Assembly: GCA_003868215.1 (NCBI GenBank)
Contig: QWDQ01000083.1
Coordinates: 22,628-86,627 of the forward strand
DNA from: Pseudophaeomoniella oleicola
Lineage: Eukaryota; Ascomycota; Eurotiomycetes; Phaeomoniellales; Phaeomoniellaceae
Length of the DNA: 64,000 nucleotides
Direction: 5' to 3'
Positions 44,428 to 53,588 of the stretch are shown one piece after another; position 1 is the first letter of the stretch; every line of letters starts with the position of its first letter. The notes beneath the pieces were generated by a model that was given only the letters and a program-made list of their open reading frames with translations, searched no databases and was not told the origin of the DNA. The position numbers were made by a program, and so were the translations under genes.

Positions 44428-47400
44428 ATGTCCAAGATCGATAAATTGGCGATCTTGGGGATTCGCTCTTTTGACAACCAGCGAAGCGAGACTATCCAGT
44501 TCTATTCCCCACTTACACTGATCGTTGGTCACAATGGTTCTGGAAAGACCACCATCGTTGAATGTCTCAAGTATGCTACCTCAGGAGAACTGCCTCCTAA
44601 TAGCAAGGGAGGTGCATTTATCCACGACCCAAAATTGGCAGGCGAGAAAGAAGTTCTTGCACAGACGAAACTATCGTTTTGGTCAACATCGCAGACACGT
44701 ATGGTGGCTACGCGCAGTTTACAACTGACCGTCAAGAAGACCACTCGATCCGTGAAGACTCTTGAAGGGCAGCTGTTGATGGTTAAAGACGGAGAGAGGA
44801 CCGCAATATCATCACGCGTGGCTGAACTCGATCAGATCATTCCGCAGTACTTAGGTGTGTCAACGGCAGTCCTGGATAACGTAATCTTCTGTCACCAAGA
44901 CGAAAGCTTATGGCCTATGAGCGAACCCTCGGTTCTCAAAAAGAAATTCGATGAGATCTTCGAAGCTCAAAAATACACAAAGGCGATCGATAACATCAAG
45001 CAGTTGCGCAAGAAGCAGAACGAGGAGCTAGGCAAATACAAGATTATCGAACAGCATGCGAAAGGGGATAAAGACAAAGCAGACGTCATCCAGAAGAGGA
45101 CCATCAAGCTTCATGATGAGATAGAGGAGATTCGGTCTGAGGTGGAAGAGTTGACGGGAGAGATGGCGAAAACAAGAGATTTGGCAGACAAAGCATGGAA
45201 GGAATCTGAGACATATGCACAGATCCTTGGCCAGCTCGAGGGTAAGCGCATTGAAGCAGATGGTAAACGAAGGACCATCCGAGATCTCCGAGACCACCTC
45301 AAGGAAGTACCGGAGTCCGACGACTGGCTCCAGGCGACTCTTGAGCAGTACGACTCTCGTCTGGAGCAATATCGTGGGCAGGAAGAAACCAAGAAAGAAG
45401 CTTATCTGGATTTAAAGCGCGAAGTCGAGAACAATCGCCAACAGCTTGGCTTGAGGCAGAAGAAATATGGCGAATATGAGAATGACAAAGCGCAGTACGA
45501 GCGCAACCTTGCGAGGCGTGAATATCTCGTTAGAGAGATAGCCGGAAAATACAGCATTCGTGGATTTGATGACGGCATTGACGAGGATACCTTTTCAGAG
45601 TTCATGGGTCGCCTCCGGAAACTAGCTAAAGATCAAGCAAACCTTCTCGCCAAGGTCAAGCAAGAAGGTGCAGCTGAATCACGCGAAGCTCAAACAGTCT
45701 GTAATCAGCTAGATCGCCGTCAAGAGGCTCTCCGGCACGATAAACAGACGGCAAGGCAGCAGATCTCAGCGAATGAACGCGAAATTTCAGAGTATCAGAC
45801 GAATGCTGATGCGATAGCAGTTGATGAAGGCAGCAAAGCAGCATTAGAGTCCAGAATCGAGGACGTCACGGCAAGGCTACAAAAAATCAGAGACGCTGTA
45901 GGAAAAGCGAATCGGGATGGACAGATAGAGGATGCCAATTCCAAGTTAAGGTCTGAAGAGCTCGAAAGCTCGAAGCTCAGTAATGAACTTATTCAGGGAA
46001 CCAAGAAAGCAAGCGATATGGCGCAACTTGATCATTTGAAAAAGGAACTGAAAGACAGGAATAGGAGTCTAGAGACAATGACCGGTGCCCATAAAGAGCG
46101 CATTGACAAGTTGGTTGGCGGTGGATGGGAAGCATCTACTATTGAGAACACCTATCAAAAAACTTTATCTGAGCGAGGCGCCGAATTGCAGGAAGCAGAG
46201 AGAAAGCGAGATAATGCCTCCAGAGAACTCGAACAGATTGAGTTCAAGCTGAAGACAGCGAGGACTAGCCTTAGGCAAAAGAACGCAGATGTGAAAACGG
46301 CCCAGACTATCATCCAGAAAGCCATCGAAGGCGATCCGGTAGAGTTTCCAGAGATCCTGGAAGAGCGTCAAATGCAGCTAGACATCCTGAAGACCGATGC
46401 TGGACAATTTGCTGGACTGAAAGAATACATGGAAAAGTGCCTGTCAACTTTTAACGAAAAGAATTGCTGTCGTACGTGTGCGCGACCGTTCAAGACAACA
46501 ACAGAGACTGCAAGTTTCAAGAAAAAGATCGAGGCTCTCATAGAGAAGACCAAGATTGAATCTGATCCGAAGAAGATCGAAGAAGTGGAGAGAGAAGTAG
46601 AACGAATGCGAGATGCTGGCACCCATTACGCATCTTGGCAGCGTCTAATCTCTGTGGACATTCCTGAGATCGAGAAACAGGAGCAACAACTCAGCAATGA
46701 GCGTGAGAGCCTCCTTGCGAAGATAGAAAGCCACGATCAAGATGTGGCACGCAAGGCTGAAGCAAAAAGAGACGTAGAGTCGTTGTCTAAAACTATTCAG
46801 ACAATCTCAAGATATGACGGAGAGAAGAAAAGCTTTGAGAAGCAGATCCAGGATCTCAGTACAAAGGAATCTCAACAAGGTCAAACCAGGACTCTCGAAG
46901 ATATTCAAGATGAAATCTCTGCTGTTGCTGAACGGGCTAGGGTAACAAAGCAGCTTGTGTCAAAACTCACGAGTGAGCGAGAGCAAGCGCGAGCAGAAAT
47001 CGCCGACCTAGAACTGCAGCTTAGAGATCTTCGGAATGAACTAAGCACTGCAGGCTTCCGTATGGAGAGGAAAGCCAGTCTCTTGAATCGGATCGAAGAA
47101 CTCAAAGGACAGAATATGAGACACCGCGCTGCAATATCTCAGGCAGATAAGGAGCTCGAAAACCTAGAACCACAAACCGCTCAAGCTAAGACGCGTTATG
47201 AGGATATACAAGACCGCACGCAGCACCGTGAGACCGATGTGCAACGGGACACAGCGAGCCTATCAGATTCCGTGAATCAGCTTGAGATGTCTAATGAGCA
47301 GATTCGTTCCTATCTTGAGAGGGACGGCCCTCGAGAGTTGGCACGCGCACAGAAGGAGATCAAGAACATCGAAGATCAAATCTCAAGGGTCGAAAGCGAG

Positions 47401-48333
47401 CAGAATGAAATCACAGTTGAGATCAATCGCATAGCCTCCCAATTACACGACAGCGAATCAACAAGAAGGCAGTATTCAGACAACCTGCGCTTCCGGCAAG
47501 AAGTTCGCTCCCTTGAGGCTGTCGAGGCTGACATCGAGAAACTAGAGTTGCATAACGCGGAGGTAGATCGAGGACGCTTTCAACGTGAATCTCAGCGGCG
47601 TACCAAGGAGTACAATGAACTGTCTGCCAGGCAAGCCGGAAAAATGGGAGAAATGAAATCCAAAGACGTCCAGCTTCAGCAAATGCTTGCAGACTGGAAC
47701 CAGGATTATAAGGATGCCGCGAAACGGTATCGCGAGGCTCACATTCGCGTCGAGACTTCAAAAGCCGCAGTGGAAGATCTTGGCCGCTATGGAGGTGCTC
47801 TTGATAAAGCGATCATGACATACCACTCCATGAAAATGGAGGAAATCAATCGTATAATCGAAGAGCTTTGGCGCGATACGTACCAAGGAACCGATGTTGA
47901 TACGATTCTCATACGTTCTGACAACGAGAATGCGAAGGGGAACCGCAGTTACAATTATCGTGTCTGCATGGTCAAACAAGATGCTGAAATGGACATGCGT
48001 GGTCGCTGTAGTGCTGGTCAAAAGGTGCTCGCCAGCATCATCATTCGACTCGCTCTTGCGGAATGTTTCGGCACAAATTGTGGATTGATTGCGCTTGACG
48101 AGCCGACCACGAATCTCGATCAAGACAACATCAGAGCTCTAGCTGAGAGTCTACACAACATCATCAAGACTCGCATGGCGCAAAATAATTTCCAATTGAT
48201 CGTGATCACGCACGACGAAGGGTTTTTGAAGCAGATGAAATGTGGAGAATTCACCGACTATTATTACCGTGTGAGTCGAAATGAAAGGCAGAAGAGTATC
48301 ATCGAGCAGCAAGGTATCGCCGACGTGCTCTGA
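44428..48333 (+). CDS. rad50: DNA double-strand break repair ATPase RAD50
   Basis: SMC-like subunit of the Mre11-Rad50-Nbs1/Xrs2 complex, which tethers and processes DNA ends and signals to ATM/Tel1. One uninterrupted exon, 1301 aa, the usual Rad50 size. Walker A GHNGSGKTT is at 34-42 and the Q-loop region IFCHQDESLWP near 155. Two long heptad-rich coiled-coil arms flank a zinc hook with CRTC (Cys681 and Cys684). The C-terminal ATPase lobe has the signature CSAGQK at about 1194 and Walker B LIALDEPTTNLD near 1217, then the ITHDEGF His switch near 1260. All catalytic elements look intact. Shares its promoter with wc-2. Confidence 0.97.
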   Translation: MSKIDKLAILGIRSFDNQRSETIQFYSPLTLIVGHNGSGKTTIVECLKYATSGELPPNSKGGAFIHDPKLAGEKEVLAQTKLSFWSTSQTRMVATRSLQLTVKKTTRSVKTLEGQLLMVKDGERTAISSRVAELDQIIPQYLGVSTAVLDNVIFCHQDESLWPMSEPSVLKKKFDEIFEAQKYTKAIDNIKQLRKKQNEELGKYKIIEQHAKGDKDKADVIQKRTIKLHDEIEEIRSEVEELTGEMAKTRDLADKAWKESETYAQILGQLEGKRIEADGKRRTIRDLRDHLKEVPESDDWLQATLEQYDSRLEQYRGQEETKKEAYLDLKREVENNRQQLGLRQKKYGEYENDKAQYERNLARREYLVREIAGKYSIRGFDDGIDEDTFSEFMGRLRKLAKDQANLLAKVKQEGAAESREAQTVCNQLDRRQEALRHDKQTARQQISANEREISEYQTNADAIAVDEGSKAALESRIEDVTARLQKIRDAVGKANRDGQIEDANSKLRSEELESSKLSNELIQGTKKASDMAQLDHLKKELKDRNRSLETMTGAHKERIDKLVGGGWEASTIENTYQKTLSERGAELQEAERKRDNASRELEQIEFKLKTARTSLRQKNADVKTAQTIIQKAIEGDPVEFPEILEERQMQLDILKTDAGQFAGLKEYMEKCLSTFNEKNCCRTCARPFKTTTETASFKKKIEALIEKTKIESDPKKIEEVEREVERMRDAGTHYASWQRLISVDIPEIEKQEQQLSNERESLLAKIESHDQDVARKAEAKRDVESLSKTIQTISRYDGEKKSFEKQIQDLSTKESQQGQTRTLEDIQDEISAVAERARVTKQLVSKLTSEREQARAEIADLELQLRDLRNELSTAGFRMERKASLLNRIEELKGQNMRHRAAISQADKELENLEPQTAQAKTRYEDIQDRTQHRETDVQRDTASLSDSVNQLEMSNEQIRSYLERDGPRELARAQKEIKNIEDQISRVESEQNEITVEINRIASQLHDSESTRRQYSDNLRFRQEVRSLEAVEADIEKLELHNAEVDRGRFQRESQRRTKEYNELSARQAGKMGEMKSKDVQLQQMLADWNQDYKDAAKRYREAHIRVETSKAAVEDLGRYGGALDKAIMTYHSMKMEEINRIIEELWRDTYQGTDVDTILIRSDNENAKGNRSYNYRVCMVKQDAEMDMRGRCSAGQKVLASIIIRLALAECFGTNCGLIALDEPTTNLDQDNIRALAESLHNIIKTRMAQNNFQLIVITHDEGFLKQMKCGEFTDYYYRVSRNERQKSIIEQQGIADVL

Positions 48334-49896
48334 ACATGGATTCTCTCTCTTCGACCTGAATGTGTCATCTGAGCACATCGCATGCTTACTTGAACTGAAC
48401 GCCGACTTCAGCAATGAACCCCGACCTGGTGGTCCTACCGCTTCCCTATTTTTCACTGTTCCCTTTTCGATTAGCTTTTTACTCATGTACTGTACAATGA
48501 TACCGTCAAGGCAAGGCGTCTAGGCAGGTATGATTTTCCCTAAATATGGAACAAAAAGGAAAGCGTTATCATACCATGGATTCAGACTGGCAAGACGATT
48601 CGTATCGCTCTTTGGAGATGTAACATATATCAGATAGGTACCTAGGTAGACGGTCATCGGACGATCTTCCGTCTATCCCGAATCTCGTTCGTACCTCATG
48701 CATGCATAAAAGCATTTCTCTTCGGACTTGTCGCACAGAATATAATAATAATATCAACTCATAGTACTTAATCCGACCCCTTCTTCCGGAACTGCCACAT
48801 ACATTGTGGGATCATCGTCCATCTCCCTTCACAGAGCCAACTAACGCCACACGTCCTTCCGAACGTTGATTCCGGAAATGGCAGGGGGATAAGGAGGAGG
48901 ATGGGTTTTCTGGCTCTTTTCCTCGGCAGTTGCGCCCGTCCGTCTCCTATTCTGTTTGCTTTCAAGTTCATATCCAGGCAGGGACCAACGGGACTTCTGT
49001 GTGGGTGATCTATGTACTCTCTGACCGAGCAGTTTCAAAGATAAGAGATTCTCCTGATACTTTTGTAGTTGGAACTCAGAAAATGATACCGTGATTGGAA
49101 GATGTGAGGATAGAGCGGATCAAACGGGGATGTGGAAAGGAGATAGGGGGTTCGGAGATGAGAGGTGACAAGAGGCAATTCTTGAAGCATTTCGATCAGA
49201 GCCGGGATATTGAGCAACGACCCTTCCTCCGTTCCTCTTTCTATGTTCCAGTATATGGTCCGTTGTTCTGCAAGTGCCTCCAGCTCCCGTAGACACCGAA
49301 GGCACGACTCCATATTGATCGGGATGCTCGTATGCCCCTGACAGTCACACTGGGACTGCCTCCCCCCGCCTCCCTCTCTCGGCATCCGGCCTAGCTGCAA
49401 CGAGATGTTCAATGCTTGCTCACAGACGAACCTGATCCCAGAAGTGTGGTATCTGCCAGTCTGCTCTGGACCCGTGACTTGACATAGTCTCCTGCTGCAC
49501 CAGCACTGCCGTCGATATGGTGGTGTTCCCCAGGTCCAGTATCATACTTTTCCATCATTGAGCCTGTTCCCATATTGTCTGTCCGTATAGCTATCTTGTG
49601 TATTCCCTTTTCTAGACAGCTAAAATACCCGCCTAAAGTTGCCGTTATAATGCCGTAGGTATCCCTCTCTATCCGCCCTCACCCCTATCCTATCTCCTTT
49701 GGAGCCTAAACCATATTGCGACTTTTCCTAACATCACCTCACGCTGCTCAGCGCGCTCCACAACACACGCATCTTTGCAACATCTCTGTGCACCCTGTGA
49801 TCAGAAAGCCTTCCTTTTTCTTGCCTTCCTTAAACCAGACTTTGCAACACAGATATTTTCTCTTTTCTTAAAAGTTAGAATCACCAATCAGTGACA
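48334..49896. other. Spacer with one doubtful minus-strand gene
   Basis: 1.56 kb between RAD50 and the tail-anchored protein gene. A TAGGTACCTAGGTA word lies at 48,634-48,648. The right end is pyrimidine-rich leader for the gene at 49,897. A possible two-exon small gene on the minus strand is entered separately. Confidence 0.4.
48841..49313 (-). CDS. Possible small hypothetical protein, two exons
   Basis: Doubtful. From ATG 49313 a frame reads MESCLRCLRELEALAEQRTI and NIERGTEEGSLLNIPALIEM, helix-like and acidic. A GTATCA donor at 49089 and an AG at 49019-49020 would join it to a second exon ending at 48841 (SPTQKSRWSLPGYELESKQN ... INVRKDVWR), 133 aa in all. The first AG two bases earlier gives a different frame. 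No family recognised; it could be chance. Confidence 0.25.
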
Positions 49897-51681
49897 ATGG
49901 AGAACTCAAGAAGTTTGTCAGAGAACGGTGCGAAAAGGATTGAAAGGGAAAGAGACAGTCCACCTCTATCATCACGATTGCCGAGAGTCGGAGAAGGAGA
50001 GCAAGGAGAGCAAGAAGAACAAGAACTTGAGTATCATTCGCCTGTAAGAGGACAAGGTCGTGGGGATCGCGGAGACGCCGAGCCAAACCCAGCATCTGAG
50101 ATCATGTCGACACCGAAAAGTGGTGGTAGTGAAAGTCACAATTCTTCACATGACATTGATGTCGGTACCAGTGCAAATAAAGCACAAGATCTGACATCAA
50201 CACCGACTTCACAGCGATCGTCACGAAGGCCCAGCGGAGTTTATGTTGCTAGACGAGTTGCCCAGATTGAAAGTCAGAGACAAAGTCAAATTCAAAGCAA
50301 ATGCACAGAAAGTGAACAAAGCGATCTTGAAGAACCAACTCAGAGCAGAGACATTGCAACAACCACATCCACAACCAGGGAGAGCAGCGCACAGAGTACA
50401 GTTTCAAGCCCGATCCAAAGTCAGAAAACGGTAGAGACGGAAAGCCCAGCTTCTAAGATCACAAGAGCAGAGACTCCTAGACCTCAAAGCGAGACATCTC
50501 TTCCAAGACACAACATAAGCCCAAATCAGACCAGAGAATCAACGCCCCCAAGAAGTTCACCTCAATCTGCAAGCTCTAACAATCAAGCTGAATCTGTCAT
50601 AACTCGCACGAAATCTGAAAGTCCTGCAAGAAGTGATAGCTCTGAACAAGCTCAAGACCCACAACACGTTGAAAATCTCAAGCAGTTGGCACATCTAGCA
50701 AGCTCTAAGAAACACAGGAGCCTAGATGAAACTGTCACATCATACACAAACTCCGAACGTCCTGCAGAAATTGATAGCTCTGAACAAGTCGAAACTCAGC
50801 GACAGCTTGAAAGTCCAACGACACAAGTTTACAGACCTGCAGGTCAGTCCGGCGATGCAACACCACCGCCACCAACAAAGCCCCGAAAAACAGCCAATCT
50901 CTGGGCCGCTGTAGAGTCAACGAAAGAGACCCAGATGAGACAACAGCAGCAGCTCGAGGCCGCAGATCCAGCGACCTCGAGCTCAGCATCTTGGGTCTCA
51001 ATCCCCCTCGAGGAAGACGAGGGTGGAATCGACAGCGGACTTGTTTTCGGTGGCGCGATGGACGCCGGCTCTAGCCTTGCCGGGGTATCGACAAGTTCCG
51101 CGCCATCGTCGTCTGACGCTATTGACGACGACGGAGGCGTGGTCCCCGTGCAAAGTTGGAGCCCGTTCGATCGGGCGGTGGGTGCTGCTCGTCGCCACTC
51201 GATTTTCTCTACTGCTGCTGCTTCGGCAGTGGCAGATGAGGAGATCGAGTTGGCTGAGATCAACGTTGCGGCAGTGGCGTCAGCGGCCTCCTCTGCGTCT
51301 GCCGGTCGTCGTCAGGCGATCGCCATCTCCCGGCCTTGGTGTCCGGCTTTTCCTCTGGAGAAGTCGAGGGCACCCCGGGAGTACATCAATCCGGCGATCG
51401 TCGACGACCCGGCCGCGTACGAGGTTGCGTACGTCCACCAAAATATTGCGGGAGTGCCGGATGAGGGGGAAGTGGTGAGGCAGTCGGCTTGGTGCCGTGC
51501 TCATGGCTGTCTGGAGTACAGTCATGAGCCGGCGTTGGAGGGTGCGGAGAGTGGTGTCGCTGTGGGGGGTTGGAGGATGGGGAGAGGCAGGAGGGGTGTG
51601 AAGATGGGGGTGGGTTTGGTCGTTTTTGCAACTGTGGTCGCTTTGGTAGTGGGGGCGGCGGTGGGAGCCGCACGCGATTAG
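49897..51681 (+). CDS. Disordered, tail-anchored hypothetical protein, 594 aa
   Basis: No family recognised. The ATG at 49897 was chosen over an upstream in-frame GTG. Residues 1-330 are almost wholly polar (S, Q, T, E, R) with internal near-repeats: SESPARSDSSEQAQDPQ and SERPAEIDSSEQVETQRQ sit about 40 residues apart. The C-terminal third is different: alanine-rich, GC-rich DNA, with a better-ordered patch (SRPWCPAFPLEKSRAPREYI, NPAIVDDPAAYEVAYVHQNI). It ends in a basic segment and one hydrophobic helix at about 572-591 (GVGLVVFATVVALVVGAAVG). That is the layout of a tail-anchored protein with its bulk in the cytosol. Function unknown. Confidence 0.75.
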   Translation: MENSRSLSENGAKRIERERDSPPLSSRLPRVGEGEQGEQEEQELEYHSPVRGQGRGDRGDAEPNPASEIMSTPKSGGSESHNSSHDIDVGTSANKAQDLTSTPTSQRSSRRPSGVYVARRVAQIESQRQSQIQSKCTESEQSDLEEPTQSRDIATTTSTTRESSAQSTVSSPIQSQKTVETESPASKITRAETPRPQSETSLPRHNISPNQTRESTPPRSSPQSASSNNQAESVITRTKSESPARSDSSEQAQDPQHVENLKQLAHLASSKKHRSLDETVTSYTNSERPAEIDSSEQVETQRQLESPTTQVYRPAGQSGDATPPPPTKPRKTANLWAAVESTKETQMRQQQQLEAADPATSSSASWVSIPLEEDEGGIDSGLVFGGAMDAGSSLAGVSTSSAPSSSDAIDDDGGVVPVQSWSPFDRAVGAARRHSIFSTAAASAVADEEIELAEINVAAVASAASSASAGRRQAIAISRPWCPAFPLEKSRAPREYINPAIVDDPAAYEVAYVHQNIAGVPDEGEVVRQSAWCRAHGCLEYSHEPALEGAESGVAVGGWRMGRGRRGVKMGVGLVVFATVVALVVGAAVGAARD

Positions 51682-52267
51682 AGGAGTGATGGTTTATGTA
51701 GAGGCGTTGGTGCCTCAATTTTCAAGTCCAATGATGATCCTGCGTCTTCTCTTTAGAATTGTCTCTTGTACTGGATGTTTTCTACAGACCGATTCTTACA
51801 TGTGCGACTCCTCACGGACCAGTCAAGAACAGTAGAGGGCATACTGGGCATCACATACACGGCAAAATGAGTCCAGTCCTCTCAGGCACTCGACAGCCAC
51901 GAAAGGCACTGTCGGAGATGTCAGCGTGCAAATCGAATTTGTATACAAACCGTCGACCATGGCGCTATAACATGATAACCGTGAGACTTGTACAAGTAGG
52001 AGATATGAATATGAACATGGACATGAGGTAAAGGTATAGACATGAAGATGAATATAAGAGAAAGGATGGATATGATCGACAGGCACAATTGTGTCTGTTA
52101 TCGGTTATCGGTTTCCCCACAACGCAGCGTCCACTTGCACTTACCCAAACTGCGTCATTTCCTAACATTCTGGACATATTTTTTCTTTGCGACAATCGGC
52201 TGCCCTCCATTTGAACCACAACGCGAGTGACTTTCAGTAACATTTGTCGCCTTATGATGCTGGCTCC
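51682..52267. other. Spacer between the tail-anchored protein gene and TAD3
   Basis: 586 bp, same-strand neighbours. Contains short ATGAATATGAACATGGACATG-like purine-rich repeats near 52,005-52,055. No gene. Confidence 0.4.
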
Positions 52268-53588
52268 ATGGAAAGCCCCGGCGTGGTCAGTGACGATGTC
52301 ACGGAATACACGTCAGGGTCTACGAGCCCAAACGGTCTTTTGAGACCCATAGACGGTCAATTGTTCGCGTTGAAAACGAGGCACGAAGTACAGGCATTGA
52401 CCGACACAGGTAGAGGTCTTTCACGACGGTATTTCGAAGTGTTGCTGACAGTCGATGTTAGTTGACGCTCTTGTGATTGCTTTACCCAAGAAACTTGCCA
52501 GCAGAGCTGTGCCGGCAGTGAAACCTTTCTATTCGACATCGCAGGCCGGCCAGGCTACTTTCCAACACCTGCGGAAGTTTGTAGACACCGCTCATCTCCC
52601 GATTCCTCTACAGCAAGGCTTTAAGGAACTTAGCGTCTCACAAGTTCCCAATGATCAAGTCGTGCATTTCCTCATTCTCCCACCGCTCCCTGAGGATCAA
52701 GTAGGCCTCATTGCGGCATTTCGCAAGTTCGTCGACTCATCTTTCCCACTGGTGCTGCGACCAGTAAAAATACCCTTGTACGCCCCCGTGAGCCAGCAGC
52801 TTGCCCAACAGAACAGCGAGAGATATTGGCCTTGCAGTTACAACCCAGCGGCTCAAACGATCCAGAATACACCCTCTTACCACACGCTACGCAAGGTCAC
52901 GACCGAACTGACCAGCGGCAATTGGCAAGTAGGCCACTACATGAGACTGGCACAACAAGCAGCCGATGAAGCATATTATTCAGGCCTTGGCCGGCGCTCG
53001 GGTGCAGTGGCTGTGGACAGCAATACTGGGCACGTTGTTGCAGTTGCAGGAGATGCTCGCTGGTTGAGTGACTCCCAGGCTTCCAATACAGATGAAGGTC
53101 GACCCGAACATCACTCTCTGATGAGAGTCGTCGCAATGGTGGCGGCGAAAGAGAGGGAGACCAGGTCCTTGGCCCGTCCAGATATGTTGACAAGCATGGA
53201 CGAAGGCGAAACACCATTGACAAATATCGAAAAAGAATACTATGGCTCAGACAGCCTTGCTACGCCGGCTGAATTCCCACCGTCTCGGCACAGCATGCCT
53301 GCTGGTGAAGAAGTGGAACAACTGGGCTACTTGTGTGCTAACCTCGATATCTATTCTACTCATGAGCCTTGCGTCATGTGCAGTATGGGCATGGTTCATT
53401 CTCGCTTCCGCGCATGTGTATTTGCTAAGAGGATGATCGGCACCGGTGGGCTGTGCGCTGAGATGGGCGATGGAGGCATCGGTTATGGATTATGCTGGCG
53501 GAAGGAGCTCAATTGGCGCGTGATGACATTCGAATACAAGCGCCACGAGACTCCGGACGGCGATGATGATGACCTTTTTCATGCTTAA
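52268..53588 (+). CDS. tad3: tRNA-specific adenosine deaminase subunit TAD3
   Basis: Non-catalytic partner of Tad2; the dimer converts A34 to inosine at the wobble position of several tRNAs. Two exons, 52268-52387 and 52452-53588 (GTACAG donor, GACAG acceptor, 64-bp intron), give 418 aa in frame. A second donor (GTAGAG at 52410) gives the wrong phase. The C-terminal cytidine/deoxycytidylate deaminase fold starts at about 175 (MRLAQQAADEAYYSG, RRSGAVAVDSNTGHVVAVAG) and has the zinc motif THEPCVMCSMGMVHSR (Cys347, Cys350). At the position where Tad2 has His-Ala-Glu this protein reads EHHSLMRVVAMVA, without the catalytic Glu, as expected for Tad3. The short first exon (LFALKTRHE) matches the Tad3 N-terminal pattern. 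Exon 1 is less certain than the rest. Confidence 0.88.
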
